A DNA stretch of 64,000 nucleotides from Candidatus Sulfuricurvum sp. RIFRC-1 (lineage in GTDB: Bacteria > Campylobacterota > Campylobacteria > Campylobacterales > Sulfurimonadaceae), in assembly GCF_000310245.1 (NCBI RefSeq), contig NC_020505.1, forward strand, positions 806,001-870,000, written 5' to 3'. Numbering within the stretch: the stretch's first letter is position 1; the number at the start of each line of letters is the position of its first letter. The position numbers and the translations under genes were made by a program. Of this stretch, positions 16,640 to 26,140 are shown one piece after another. The notes under the pieces are model-generated. The model made no database searches. It saw nothing but the letters and a program-made list of their open reading frames with translations, and was not told where the DNA came from.

Positions 16640-17104
16640 ATGAAAGAATATTATATGAAAAAAGAAGAGACTCTTACCCATCTTCATAACGCGAAAAAGG
16701 CTCATATCTCATGGGTTCATCGCGCACATGCCCTTATCGAAGGGCTTCCGGTTGAAAAAGAACAGGTCCCGGTCAGCTGTACCGATTGTAAATTTGGACA
16801 ATGGTTTTATGGCGAAGGACAAAGACTCAATCGGATTCCAAGTATGGATTGTCTCAAAGAGATTGAGGCGCTCCATTATGAACTTCACGATATCTATATG
16901 AAAATCTTTAAAATTTATTTCAGTGATGAAGACCGCTCTTTTTTCTCAAAATTTTTTGGGACACGAAAAAAAATCTCTCCGGAAAGTCAAGAAATAGCAA
17001 AAGAGCATTATAAAGAGCTAAAAACAATTTCTGAAAAGCTGATAACGGCAATCGAGCGTTTAGAGCGAAGATTGTTCGCTCTCCAAGAGAGTAATTTCGT
17101 TTAA
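16640..17104 (+). CDS. Stand-alone CZB (chemoreceptor zinc-binding) domain protein
   Basis: The 154-residue protein has the CZB pattern: AKKAHISWVHRAH, then CTDCKFGQWFYGEG, then LHYELHDIY, giving the expected His, Cys and two His zinc ligands. There is no transmembrane or signalling domain, so it would be a soluble zinc-sensing partner, perhaps for a chemoreceptor or a cyclase. CZB domains sense zinc or hypochlorous acid in known receptors. Two in-frame starts (16640 and 16655) are possible; ribosome sites are weak for both. Confidence 0.8.
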   Translation: MKEYYMKKEETLTHLHNAKKAHISWVHRAHALIEGLPVEKEQVPVSCTDCKFGQWFYGEGQRLNRIPSMDCLKEIEALHYELHDIYMKIFKIYFSDEDRSFFSKFFGTRKKISPESQEIAKEHYKELKTISEKLITAIERLERRLFALQESNFV

Positions 17105-17118
17105 AAACTTGCTAATTC

Positions 17119-17997
17119 TCAATCTTCTACTTCAGAATCATCGTACGGATCGAGATGGATAAGGGGGTAAACATTATTTTCGGGGAAAAGATTTTTAAGA
17201 GCCAGTTCAATCCGGTCTCCTACCATGTGAGCATCATAGAGCGATGTGCTGATACTAAAAACAACATGAACACTCAGATAAATATCGGATCCTGAACTGC
17301 GCGTACGGAGGTCATGATATCCGCTGATATCGAGCTGATTATTGAGTAATTTATTAATCTTAGTGACACTTTGAGGATCGAGTGCCGCATCGAGGAGCAT
17401 GAGAACCCCTTCTTTGATGATCGGATAAGCCGAATAAATCATGTAGATACTGATTCCAATCCCCAATAGAGGATCGATAAAGGTGTAGTCGGTAAAGGTG
17501 ATAACAATCAGTGAGATTAAAACAGCTCCGTTACTCAGTAAATCGGTTTTGTAATGGAGTGCATCGGCTTGAATGACCATATTGCCGGTTTTCTTAGCGA
17601 TCAAAGTTAAAAAGATGACAAGACCTGTCGTGATGATCAGTGACGCACCCATGACCCAGATGGAGAGATCCAGATGGTTTATTACGCTCCCTTGAACCAT
17701 TTTAGAAATAGCGGTGTAGAGGATAAAAAGTGCTGAAAGGCTGATGATCGTCCCTTCAATTACTGCGGCAAGCGGTTCAAGTTTTCGACGACCGAAGTTG
17801 AAATGCTCATCCGGTTCTTTATCGGAATTATGCAGTGCAAAATAGTTAAAGAGGGAAATAACCGTATCGAGGAGTGAGTCGATAGCGGAAGCAAGGACGG
17901 CAACGGAGCCGCTGATAATCCCGACAGTGAGTTTAAATGCCACCAGTAAAAAGGCGACGATGGTGGAGATGAGAGTGGCTTTTTTTTCTATACGCAT
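17119..17997 (-). CDS. Cation diffusion facilitator (FieF/YiiP-like)
   Basis: The 292-residue protein has six transmembrane segments, the CDF metal site SAIDSLLDTVISLFN and the second HYKTDLLSNGAVL, plus a cytoplasmic C-terminal domain. DSLLD and HxxxD are the transmembrane zinc/iron ligands of FieF-type exporters. It probably exports Fe2+, Zn2+ or Cd2+ in exchange for protons. It converges on the CZB gene, another possible zinc protein, but the transcripts are separate. Confidence 0.9.
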   Translation of the reverse strand: MRIEKKATLISTIVAFLLVAFKLTVGIISGSVAVLASAIDSLLDTVISLFNYFALHNSDKEPDEHFNFGRRKLEPLAAVIEGTIISLSALFILYTAISKMVQGSVINHLDLSIWVMGASLIITTGLVIFLTLIAKKTGNMVIQADALHYKTDLLSNGAVLISLIVITFTDYTFIDPLLGIGISIYMIYSAYPIIKEGVLMLLDAALDPQSVTKINKLLNNQLDISGYHDLRTRSSGSDIYLSVHVVFSISTSLYDAHMVGDRIELALKNLFPENNVYPLIHLDPYDDSEVED

Positions 17998-18049
17998 GGT
18001 GCCATTTTAGCCTAATATGGATAAAATTTCGAGATTATTGTGAGGAGCC

Positions 18050-18946
18050 ATGATGGATTTAAATGCAATTCGGCAAGAGCGACAAAAATGGATGACATGG
18101 AAAAATATTGCTCCACTGCGTGAAGCGCTGAATCAGCTTCCTCATATCACTGCCGAGGTTGATTTAGATAATACGGTAAGCCTCAGAAGCAATGATGCGG
18201 TTGATGTAGATGAGCTTGAACGAATCGCACGTTTGATGATGCCATGGCGCAAAGGGCCATTTGATCTGTTTGGTCTGTTTATCGATACTGAGTGGCGCAG
18301 TGATCTTAAATACAATTTTCTCCGTCCCCATTTTAATTTGAGCGGTAAAAAAGTAGCCGATATCGGGTGTAACAACGGCTATTATATGTTCCGATTCCTC
18401 GAAGACGCTCCGGCAAAAGTGGTCGGCTTTGATCCATCGGCTCTGTTTAAATCACAGTTTGATTTGATCAACCATTACGTTAAAAGCGAAATTGTGTATG
18501 AACTTCTGGGGGTGGAACATCTCCCGTTTTACGAGGAAAAATTTGATATCATTTTTTGTCTTGGGGTATTGTATCACCGCAGCGATCCCATTGCAATGAT
18601 TAAGGCCTTGGGACAAGGCTTGGCGGAGGGGGGTGAGATTTATCTCGACACCTTTATCATTGAGGGGGAAGAACCGTACGCTCTTTGTCCGAGCGAGAGT
18701 TACTCGAAAATTACCAATGTTTATTTCGTTCCGACCCTTAAAGCGTTAGAGAACTGGTGTATCCGTGCCGGATTTACCTCTTTTGAAGTACTTGGCAGTG
18801 TTGTGACAACCTCGGATGAACAGCGCAAAACATCTTGGATTGAATCGCAAAGTCTTGAAGATTTTCTCGATCCTGCCGATACTACCAAAACAGTTGAAGG
18901 ATACCCGGCACCGGTTCGGGGATATGTTCGGATTAAAAAGGGATAA
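18050..18946 (+). CDS. cmoB: tRNA U34 carboxymethyltransferase CmoB
   Basis: The 298-residue protein has the CmoB hallmark segment [20 protein letters not shown], the SAM-binding [15 protein letters not shown], and [11 protein letters not shown]. It uses carboxy-SAM to form cmo5U at tRNA position 34. The carboxy-SAM synthase CmoA is not in the window. GAGGAG lies just before tandem ATG codons (18050 and 18053). The thioesterase gene starts two bases after its stop. Confidence 0.94.
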   Translation: MMDLNAIRQERQKWMTWKNIAPLREALNQLPHITAEVDLDNTVSLRSNDAVDVDELERIARLMMPWRKGPFDLFGLFIDTEWRSDLKYNFLRPHFNLSGKKVADIGCNNGYYMFRFLEDAPAKVVGFDPSALFKSQFDLINHYVKSEIVYELLGVEHLPFYEEKFDIIFCLGVLYHRSDPIAMIKALGQGLAEGGEIYLDTFIIEGEEPYALCPSESYSKITNVYFVPTLKALENWCIRAGFTSFEVLGSVVTTSDEQRKTSWIESQSLEDFLDPADTTKTVEGYPAPVRGYVRIKKG

Positions 18947-18948
18947 TT

Positions 18949-19416
18949 TTGTCAAACAATCAAACAGAAACAGAAGAATCGATTCAGGTCGCGATCAATC
19001 AGCAAACTTCGTTGAATACTCATGAGAGAATCAATACGGTTTACAGTGGTGAAATAGTCAAATTACAAATTGGCTACGCAAAAGTTTCGCTAGAAACAAC
19101 AGAAGTAATGCGTGCGGATGAAGTGGGGCTGGTACATGGCGGCTTTATTTTCAGTGCAGCTGATTTTGCCGCTATGGCAGCGGTCAATGAACCTAATGTC
19201 GTATTGGCTTCGTGTAATTGTCTTTTTTTAGCTCCGGTGAGAATCGGAGATATCGTTACTTTTGAAGCAAGTGAACACCAAAAAGAGGGACGAAAACGAA
19301 ACGTATCGGTTAAAGGTTATGTCCATGAGATCAAGGTCTTTGAAGGGGATTTCAAAACCGTTGTCACCGAACGCCATGTATTGCGTTTGGATTTGATGAA
19401 GAATACGGACGTTTAA
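18949..19416 (+). CDS. Hotdog-fold thioesterase (PaaI/FapR-like)
   Basis: The 155-residue protein carries a 4HBT hotdog domain with the helix segment VHGGFIFSAADFAAMAAVN and a following beta-sheet. Such proteins hydrolyse acyl-CoA or bind acyl-CoA; the substrate is unknown. The start is a TTG at 18949 with AAGGGA upstream; an ATG alternative exists only well inside the fold. It is coupled to cmoB. Its stop overlaps the stop of the convergent hydrolase gene by four bases. Confidence 0.8.
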   Translation: MSNNQTETEESIQVAINQQTSLNTHERINTVYSGEIVKLQIGYAKVSLETTEVMRADEVGLVHGGFIFSAADFAAMAAVNEPNVVLASCNCLFLAPVRIGDIVTFEASEHQKEGRKRNVSVKGYVHEIKVFEGDFKTVVTERHVLRLDLMKNTDV

Positions 19417-20009
19417 ATCGCGCGAATCCAATAATCGACATGGCGTTGTTCCGCCTCTACGCTGGTCGCTTCTCCATGTCCGGGATAGAGTGTTTTGTTC
19501 CCGCTCATTTGTGAAAACTTTTTCAAGCTTATTTTCATCGCTTCGGGATCAGAGTAGGGGAAATCAACTCGCCCGATCGAATTTTTAAATAAAAAATCGC
19601 CGCTAAACATCACATCACCGATTTCGATCATCGAGCACCCCGGACAATGTCCCGGAAAGTGGTGAAACTTTACCTCAATCCCTGAAATATCAAAGATTTC
19701 ATCACCATTTACTTCGACATCGGGTTTGGATGGTGGTAATCCCGGCATCCATGTACTGTTTTGGAGCAGCATGAGATCCCCTTTGGGGGTGTAAAGAGGG
19801 ATCTTCAATTTTTGTTGCAGTTCGCTGTTACTCCACACGTGGTCAAAATGCCCGTGGGTATTGAGAATAGCGACGGGGTTTGTAACGTTTGCCAGTACCC
19901 ACTCGGTAGCCCCCATTCCCGGATCGATGATGATCTCTTTATCACCCTCTTTTACAATATAACAGTTGGTTTGATACTCACCCATCGGGCGTTTTAGGAT
20001 TTCCATCAT
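19413..20009 (-). CDS. MBL-fold metallohydrolase (glyoxalase II-like)
   Basis: The protein of about 198 residues has the metallo-beta-lactamase metal motif NTHGHFDHVW and further ligands in FPGHCPG, SGDFLF and PGHGEAT. It is of the size and layout of short hydroxyacylglutathione hydrolase-like enzymes, with an unknown substrate. I place the start at the ATG at 20009, behind AAAGAG; a TTG at 20027 has no ribosome site. Confidence 0.86.
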   Translation of the reverse strand: MMEILKRPMGEYQTNCYIVKEGDKEIIIDPGMGATEWVLANVTNPVAILNTHGHFDHVWSNSELQQKLKIPLYTPKGDLMLLQNSTWMPGLPPSKPDVEVNGDEIFDISGIEVKFHHFPGHCPGCSMIEIGDVMFSGDFLFKNSIGRVDFPYSDPEAMKISLKKFSQMSGNKTLYPGHGEATSVEAEQRHVDYWIRAI

Positions 20010-20046
20010 AGGCTCTTTTTTAGACAAATTTTAGCATAATTACCAC

Positions 20047-20859
20047 ATGGAACTTTACAACACTCTTGAAACTATTTTAACGGCCTCTATCCCAAGCGAA
20101 AAAATCGCTGCATTCAAAACCTTTTATACCCTTTATCGTAACGGCGATATTTATCGTGATATGAGTACCCCTTTCACCGTTTTTAGCCACCCCTCGTATC
20201 GTGAACATTGTACGATCATCGATCCAAAAGAGGTTCCAAAACGGACCAAACTGGGTACTCCTCACGGTCAAATTTTATTGCTTCATGCGATTGCCCATAT
20301 CGAATACAGTGCGATTGATCTGGCGTTGGATGCGGTGTACCGTTTTCGCGATTGCCCTGAGGCATTTGAAGAGGATTGGTTGGTTGTAGCCGACGATGAG
20401 GTTCGCCATTTTGAGATGATAGAAGGGCTGCTTCGAGAGTTGGGGAGTTTTTATGGGGAATATCCGGTGCACGATGCGCTTTTTGAAGCGTCACAGCGGA
20501 CTCTGGGACTGCATGAACGGATGGCGGTAGTTCCGAGGTATCTTGAGGCAAACGGATTGGATGCTACGCCCTTGATCTTAAAAAAGCTGTATTCCCATCG
20601 GAGTGATCCGATGATTCAAAAGATCATGGCGGCATTAAACGTGATTTTAGCCGAAGAGGTCGATCATGTCCGTAAAGGGGATGTGTGGTTTGAATATGCT
20701 TGTAGAGTGGAAGGGAAAGAGAGCTCAAGTTATTTTGAGATTATCGAAAAACACTATCCTCACAGTTTTCCCCGTAAAATCGATATTAATTGCGAAGCAC
20801 GGCGTAATGCTGGATTTACCAAGGATGAACTCTCCAAAATTTCATTTACTTCGTGTTGA
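20047..20859 (+). CDS. DUF455 ferritin-like protein
   Basis: The 270-residue protein belongs to the DUF455 group with a ferritin-like four-helix core. Likely di-iron ligands are visible as HAIAHIEYSAIDLALD, DDEVRHFEMIEG and ILAEEVDHVRKGD (Glu and ExxH pairs). The biochemical role is not established; an oxygenase of the MiaE type is one possibility. It is divergent from the MBL hydrolase gene with a gap of only 37 bases. Confidence 0.85.
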   Translation: MELYNTLETILTASIPSEKIAAFKTFYTLYRNGDIYRDMSTPFTVFSHPSYREHCTIIDPKEVPKRTKLGTPHGQILLLHAIAHIEYSAIDLALDAVYRFRDCPEAFEEDWLVVADDEVRHFEMIEGLLRELGSFYGEYPVHDALFEASQRTLGLHERMAVVPRYLEANGLDATPLILKKLYSHRSDPMIQKIMAALNVILAEEVDHVRKGDVWFEYACRVEGKESSSYFEIIEKHYPHSFPRKIDINCEARRNAGFTKDELSKISFTSC

Positions 20860-20880
20860 TACTTCGTTACCAAAATTAGT

Positions 20881-20886
20881 TATAAT
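20881..20886 (+). promoter_or_regulatory. -10 element of the nadE promoter
   Basis: A perfect TATAAT follows the DUF455 stop by 21 bases, 33 bases before the nadE start. A possible TTGATA -35 lies 19 bases upstream, longer than ideal and inside the DUF455 stop region. It would drive nadE through argB. Confidence 0.5.
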
Positions 20887-20918
20887 GCAAATTGTTAATA
20901 CAAAAATAAGGTTAAGCG

Positions 20919-21719
20919 GTGGGTAAATACGAGCTGATCAGCCGGTATTTGAGCGAATTTTTGAGTCAAGAAGTTCGTAAAACAGGGCTGAAAAAAGTGA
21001 TTGTCGGTTTGAGCGGAGGGATTGATTCCGCCGTCGTAGCGGTGCTGGCGCATCGTACGTTCGGGGATGATTTGCTTTGCGTCAAAATGCCCTCACACTA
21101 TTCATCTCAAAATTCTTTGGATGATGCGGAGGAATTGTGTGCCGCGTTTTCCCTGCGTGCTGAAACTCATAGTATTGAGCCAATGCTGCGTGCGTATGAA
21201 AGTCCCGAAATGTCACCGCTTCGGGTAGGTAATCTTTCGGCTCGGTTACGGATGGTAACGCTTTTTGATATTTCGGCGCGAGAGGGAGCTTTGGTACTGG
21301 GAACCAGCAACAAAAGCGAACTGATGCTTGGATACGGGACTCTGTATGGGGATTTAGCCAGTGCGCTTAATCCTATCGGGGATTTGTATAAAACCGAACT
21401 ATTTGAATTGGCCCGTTATTTAGGGATTCCAAGCTCAATTATCGATAAGCCCCCGTCTGCGGATTTGTGGGCAGGTCAGAGCGATGAAACGGAAATCGGA
21501 TATCCCTACAGCGAGCTGGATCGTGTCTTAAAACGTTACGTAGAAGAGAGGCACACCTCTGAAGAGATGATTGCGACTGGAGAAAATCCTGAGTTGGTCG
21601 ATATGATAGTGACAAGAATATATAAGAATCAGTTTAAACGTAAAATGCCTGTAATAGCGAAGTTGACCTCACGGACGGTCAATCATGATTTTAATTATCC
21701 CAGAGATATAACCTTATAA
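20919..21719 (+). CDS. nadE: NH3-dependent NAD+ synthetase
   Basis: The 266-residue protein has the PP-loop GLSGGIDSAVVA and the NadE signatures GTSNKSELMLGYGT and PPSADLWAGQSDE. It amidates nicotinic acid adenine dinucleotide to NAD with ammonia; there is no glutaminase domain. The start is GTG at 20919 behind AAGG. The nadE-lpxK-thrC order resembles that in Campylobacter (from memory), with two genes inserted here. Confidence 0.95.
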   Translation: MGKYELISRYLSEFLSQEVRKTGLKKVIVGLSGGIDSAVVAVLAHRTFGDDLLCVKMPSHYSSQNSLDDAEELCAAFSLRAETHSIEPMLRAYESPEMSPLRVGNLSARLRMVTLFDISAREGALVLGTSNKSELMLGYGTLYGDLASALNPIGDLYKTELFELARYLGIPSSIIDKPPSADLWAGQSDETEIGYPYSELDRVLKRYVEERHTSEEMIATGENPELVDMIVTRIYKNQFKRKMPVIAKLTSRTVNHDFNYPRDITL

Positions 21720-21729
21720 AGGAAGAAAA

Positions 21730-22848
21730 ATGAGTATCCCCTTTTACCGCGTCGAAGTTGGCGGAGATGAACGTGAAAAGATCGATGAAGTTCTCGATGG
21801 CGAGGCTCCTAATATCATTGAAGATTTAGAAGCGGCATTTGAATCGTATGTGGGTGCCACCTATGCACTGGCCACGTCACACGGGACGTCAGCACTTCAT
21901 TTAGCGATGTTGGCGATTGACCTTAAACGAGGAGACAAAGTCCTTTGTTCGATTAATGCGTATCCTTCTGTTCCTGAAGTGGTGCGCCATTTTGATGCAG
22001 AACCGATTTTTATCGATATCAATCCTGATACCTTTACCATCGATTTGGATAAACTCGAAGCGTATTTGAGTGAAAATAAATCCAAAAAACTTAAAGCGGT
22101 GATTGTCTCTCACGTAGCAGGACAAAGCGTTGAACTGGATCGTTTGTATGCCATTGCAAAATTGTATGATGTCAAAATCGTTGAGGACGCTTCGGATGCA
22201 TTGGGTGCGACGTATAACGGGCAAAAAATCGGTTCTACCGGTGCCGATATCACCTGTTTTGATTTCAGTCCCCATTTACGCCGTAATGTTTGCAACGGAG
22301 GAATGATGGTGTGTGATGATGAAGAGATCATGGAACGTGCCAAATCACTCCGCAATCATGCAATGGTTATCGAAGATGAGGGATTGGGCTATATTTATGA
22401 TGTGACCGATATCGGGAGTCAATACATGATGAGTCCTCTGGATGCAGCGACGATTCTCGTGCAGTTAGAGAAACAAGATGAAAATATAGCGCGTCAGCGT
22501 GAAATTGCTGAAATTTTCAACGAACGTTTATCCGATGCACCCCATATCAAACTTCCTGTTGCCAATGATGAGCATGCGTATGCTCTTTATATTATAAAAG
22601 TTGATAAAAACCGTGACTCATTTGCGCGAGAATTAGCCGCTCGCGGGATTGAATGCGGACTGCATTATATTCCGCTCCATTTGTTGAGCTATTATAAGTC
22701 AAAATATTCATTGCGTGTTAACGATTTTCCGCTTGCACTACGTAACTATCAGCAAGTTCTCTCTATCCCGAACTACGCGGCACTTAGCGACGATCAGGTA
22801 GAAGAAATTTGTGACGCAATTTTGGACGTAGCCGCAACACGCGTTTGA
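21730..22848 (+). CDS. DegT/DnrJ/EryC1/StrS-family protein lacking the PLP lysine
   Basis: The 372-residue protein has the DegT aminotransferase fold: SHGTSALHLAML binds PLP phosphate, VEDASDALGATYNGQKIGS precedes the active site, and AKSLRNHAM follows. At the usual Schiff-base motif, F-x-F-x-x-x-K-x-x-x-x-G-E-G-G, this protein reads FDFSPHLRRNVCNGG, with Leu where Lys is expected and Arg beside it. It may be a binding or dehydratase-like member, or use another residue. GGAAGAAAA precedes the ATG, and the stop overlaps the lpxK start. Confidence 0.85.
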   Translation: MSIPFYRVEVGGDEREKIDEVLDGEAPNIIEDLEAAFESYVGATYALATSHGTSALHLAMLAIDLKRGDKVLCSINAYPSVPEVVRHFDAEPIFIDINPDTFTIDLDKLEAYLSENKSKKLKAVIVSHVAGQSVELDRLYAIAKLYDVKIVEDASDALGATYNGQKIGSTGADITCFDFSPHLRRNVCNGGMMVCDDEEIMERAKSLRNHAMVIEDEGLGYIYDVTDIGSQYMMSPLDAATILVQLEKQDENIARQREIAEIFNERLSDAPHIKLPVANDEHAYALYIIKVDKNRDSFARELAARGIECGLHYIPLHLLSYYKSKYSLRVNDFPLALRNYQQVLSIPNYAALSDDQVEEICDAILDVAATRV

Positions 22849-23759
22849 AACATTGGTTCGTTCAGTGGGGTGAAGGGTATCTTTATACCCCTTCGCTGAT
22901 CCAAAAAATCCTCTCTTTTTTACTTTTGCCTTTGAGTTGGTTGTATTGTCTTATCGCGTATGTACGGTATCGTCAAAGCCGCCCAAAGTTTATGGGAATT
23001 CCGGTTATAAGTGTCGGAAATCTGACCGTCGGGGGGAGCGGAAAAACCCCTGTTGTCATAGAATTGGCAAAGCAGTTTGAAAAACCGGCGATAGTATTAC
23101 GCGGATACGGCCGTAAAAGCCATGGGATGGTGGTTGTTAAAGATAAATCGACGATTCTCTGTGATGTGATCAAAAGCGGTGATGAAGCGATGCTTTATGC
23201 AAAGACTCTTCCTAATGCGACAGTGATTGTGAGTGAGATTCGAGAGCGTGGAATTGCCGAAGCGGTGTCGATGGGGTGTGAGGTCGTACTACTCGATGAC
23301 GGGTATGGAAAACACCGAATCGATAAACTTGATCTTGTGATTGACGTTGAGACGCCGAATCGTTTTTGTCTTCCATCAGGGGCGTATCGAGAGAAATTGT
23401 GGCATGATAAACAGGTTATTATGCTCTATGAGGGAAAATCCTTTCAACGCTCCGTGAGTGTCCGGAACCCTACGGCAAAAATGGTACTGGTTACGGCGAT
23501 TGCCCGTCCTGAGCGACTAGAGCCGTATTTGCCTGAGACAATCGAAAAAGTCTATTTTGAAGATCACCATTTTTTTACACCGTGGGAACTCGAAGCGATA
23601 GTGGAGCGGACAGGGGCTACGAGCTTATTGGTAACTTCAAAAGACTTGGTTAAAATGTCGTCTATGAATCTTAATTTGTCCGTTTTAGAACTTTCGTTGG
23701 AACTGGATGAAACACTGATAAAAATTGTCAAGGAATACGCTGATGCAAAAAAAGATTGA
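22845..23759 (+). CDS. lpxK: Tetraacyldisaccharide 4'-kinase
   Basis: The 304-residue protein has an N-terminal hydrophobic anchor (about 15-40) and the Walker A GNLTVGGSGKTPVV, then VLRGYGRKSHG and LLDDGYGKHRI, all LpxK signatures. It adds the 4'-phosphate of lipid A at the inner membrane. The start is a TTG at 22845 overlapping the previous stop by four bases. lpxB of the same pathway lies at 32723. Confidence 0.94.
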   Translation: MKHWFVQWGEGYLYTPSLIQKILSFLLLPLSWLYCLIAYVRYRQSRPKFMGIPVISVGNLTVGGSGKTPVVIELAKQFEKPAIVLRGYGRKSHGMVVVKDKSTILCDVIKSGDEAMLYAKTLPNATVIVSEIRERGIAEAVSMGCEVVLLDDGYGKHRIDKLDLVIDVETPNRFCLPSGAYREKLWHDKQVIMLYEGKSFQRSVSVRNPTAKMVLVTAIARPERLEPYLPETIEKVYFEDHHFFTPWELEAIVERTGATSLLVTSKDLVKMSSMNLNLSVLELSLELDETLIKIVKEYADAKKD

Positions 23760-24594
23760 TACCGTCAAAACCCTGATGGACGCGATGCCGTTCATTAAAG
23801 AGTTTCGTGATGAGATTGTTGTCATTAAATACGGCGGGTCAGCACAAAGCTCGGATGAATTAAAAGCCAAATTTGCTCAAGATATTGTTCTTCTTCATCT
23901 CGTCGGGGTGAAAGTCGTCATCGTACACGGCGGCGGAAGCCGTATCTCTCAGCTTCTCGGCGATCTAAAAATCCCGACCGAGTTTATCGACGGTGAGCGT
24001 GTCAGTACACCTGAGGTTATGCGGATTGTTGAGATGGTGCTCAGCGGTGAGATCAATAAAGAGATTACTTCACTTCTCAATTCCTACGGTGCAAAAGCGA
24101 TCGGTATCAGCGGTAAAGATGCCCATTTCCTGAAAGCTAAACCTAAAGACGAAGCGAAATTCGGTCTTACCGGACGGGTGGAAAGTGTGAATGCGGAAGT
24201 GATCCATAATCTTTTACGCGAAGGGTTTATTCCGGTTATCGCTCCAATCGGAGCGGATGCTATCGTTGGTCATCCGGGGTATAACATCAATGCCGATCTC
24301 GCCGCGTCAGCCGTAGCCGCAGCAATCGGTGCCTGTAAAGTGATTTTTATGACCGATACTCCGGGGGTATTGAACAAAGAAAAAGAACTTTTCTCGACCC
24401 TGACCGAAGCAGAGGTTGAAGCGCTCAAAGCAGACGGTACGATTATCGGCGGGATGGTTCCAAAAGTCGATTCGTGTTTGGAAGCGGTCGATGCAGGGGT
24501 TCAAAAAGCCCATATCATTGACGGGCGGATAGAACACGCTATTTTACTCGAACTCTTCACCTCAGAGGGAGTAGGGACACAAATCACCCTCTAA
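23743..24594 (+). CDS. argB: Acetylglutamate kinase
   Basis: The 283-residue protein has KYGGSAQ (N-terminal Gly/Lys loop), VHGGGSRIS and FMTDTPGVL, the marks of acetylglutamate kinase, second step of arginine synthesis. I use the ATG at 23743, eight bases after AAGGA, over a TTG 18 bases upstream. The start lies 17 bases inside lpxK. It is far from argD (4378), so the pathway genes are scattered. Confidence 0.95.
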   Translation: MQKKIDTVKTLMDAMPFIKEFRDEIVVIKYGGSAQSSDELKAKFAQDIVLLHLVGVKVVIVHGGGSRISQLLGDLKIPTEFIDGERVSTPEVMRIVEMVLSGEINKEITSLLNSYGAKAIGISGKDAHFLKAKPKDEAKFGLTGRVESVNAEVIHNLLREGFIPVIAPIGADAIVGHPGYNINADLAASAVAAAIGACKVIFMTDTPGVLNKEKELFSTLTEAEVEALKADGTIIGGMVPKVDSCLEAVDAGVQKAHIIDGRIEHAILLELFTSEGVGTQITL

Positions 24595-24617
24595 GCAAGC
24601 ACTGAGTGGTGCTTTGT

Positions 24618-24623
24618 TATAAT
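24618..24623 (+). promoter_or_regulatory. -10 element upstream of thrC
   Basis: A perfect TATAAT lies 26 bases before the thrC ATG. Just upstream an AGCAC/GTGCT hairpin (24600-24615) follows the argB stop and may end part of the preceding transcript. Confidence 0.45.
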
Positions 24624-24648
24624 CACGAAAATTTTATAAAGTGAAGCA

Positions 24649-26118
24649 ATGAAATTTATTGAAACACGCGGAAATGACGGAGTTCATCCACAGCAGGTTA
24701 CCTTTTCAGAGGCGATTTTAAGTCCTATCGCATCATTCGGCGGATTGTATGTTCCCAGTGAACTTCCTAACCTTGGTGAAGCGTTTCTCTCAAAACATTT
24801 AAACTCATCGTACAAAGAACTGGCCAAAGATTTACTCACAACGCTGGCAATCGATATTGAGCCATCCGTGATCGATGAGGCGCTGTCGCTTTATGATAAA
24901 TTTGATGATCCTTCCAATCCTGTTCCTGTTGTAAAAGTGCGTGATGATCTTTATGTCAGTGAACTTTATCACGGCCCAACCCGCGCATTTAAAGATATGG
25001 CGCTTCAACCGTTCGGTGTCGTTCTCAGCTCAATCGCCCAAAAGCGCGGCGAAGAGTATCTGATTTTGGCAGCAACGAGCGGCGATACCGGTCCTGCAGC
25101 ATTAGAGACATTTAAAAACAGAGCCAATGTTCGTGTCGCATGTCTCTATCCTGATGGGGGAACATCGGACGTTCAGCGCCTCCAAATGGTGACCGAAGAT
25201 GCGAAAAATCTAAAAGTGATCGGCATTCACGGCGATTTTGACGATGCCCAAAGTGCACTCAAACGACTTCTCGGTTCCACAACCTTTAAAGAGGCATTGA
25301 AAGCTAAAAATATCTCTCTTTCAGCGGCGAACTCAGTTAACTTCGGACGAATTATTTTTCAGATTATCTATCACATTCACAGTTATCTTGAGCTGATTCG
25401 CCAAAATGTTATTGCGATGGGTGAAAAAGTGTATCTTGATGTCCCAAGCGGAAATTTCGGGAATGCTCTTGGGGGATATTACGCCTATAAAATGGGACTT
25501 CCGGTTGAGAAGATTATTATCGCATCCAATGAGAACAATGTCCTTACCCGCCTGATCAATACTGGGCGCTATGATTTGCGTGGTGAGCATGTTGTGGCTA
25601 CGACCTCTCCGGCGATGGATATTTTGATCTCCAGCAATGTTGAACGTATTTTGTTTGATCTTTTCGGATATGGACGGACTAAAGAGTTGATGGCAGGATT
25701 GGAAGCGGAACGTTTTTATGCATTGAATGATGATGAAACGATGAAACTCCAAAACTTCTTTGCGGCCGATTATTGCAATGGAGCAGAAGGAAAAGGGTAT
25801 ATCAAAGAGGCCTTCGATACCGGTTATTTGATGGATCCTCATACGGCCACCTGCTTTAAAGCATATGACTGTTGCGCAACGCAGCCGCTAAAAACGATTG
25901 TCTACTCTACTGCGGAGTGGACAAAATTTTCTCCGACCATTGCGAACGCTCTTACCGGAGAAAAAGATGCAAATGACATTGATGCACTCGAATCGATCAG
26001 TAAAATCGCTAAAACTCCTATTCCTCCAATGATCAAAGGGTTATTCGATAAACCGATTACACAATCTACGGTCATCGAAAAAGAGAATATCGAAGCTGAA
26101 ATTCTCAAATTTCTCTAA
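24649..26118 (+). CDS. thrC: Threonine synthase
   Basis: The 489-residue PLP enzyme has an N-terminal threonine synthase domain and the PLP-lysine motif HGPTRAFKDMALQ, with AATSGDTGPAA and VPSGNFGNALGGYYA binding PLP phosphate. It converts O-phosphohomoserine to threonine. Length fits the long (class II) form. AAGTGAAGCA precedes the ATG. Confidence 0.96.
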   Translation: MKFIETRGNDGVHPQQVTFSEAILSPIASFGGLYVPSELPNLGEAFLSKHLNSSYKELAKDLLTTLAIDIEPSVIDEALSLYDKFDDPSNPVPVVKVRDDLYVSELYHGPTRAFKDMALQPFGVVLSSIAQKRGEEYLILAATSGDTGPAALETFKNRANVRVACLYPDGGTSDVQRLQMVTEDAKNLKVIGIHGDFDDAQSALKRLLGSTTFKEALKAKNISLSAANSVNFGRIIFQIIYHIHSYLELIRQNVIAMGEKVYLDVPSGNFGNALGGYYAYKMGLPVEKIIIASNENNVLTRLINTGRYDLRGEHVVATTSPAMDILISSNVERILFDLFGYGRTKELMAGLEAERFYALNDDETMKLQNFFAADYCNGAEGKGYIKEAFDTGYLMDPHTATCFKAYDCCATQPLKTIVYSTAEWTKFSPTIANALTGEKDANDIDALESISKIAKTPIPPMIKGLFDKPITQSTVIEKENIEAEILKFL

Positions 26119-26140
26119 CCCTCAAGGGTTACCCTTTTTT
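26117..26140 (+). terminator. thrC terminator
   Basis: AACCC-TCAA-GGGTT forms a 5-bp stem starting within the thrC stop codon, followed by ACCCTTTTTT. A good intrinsic terminator for the nadE-to-thrC transcript, overlapping the end of the convergent ppk2. Confidence 0.6.
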
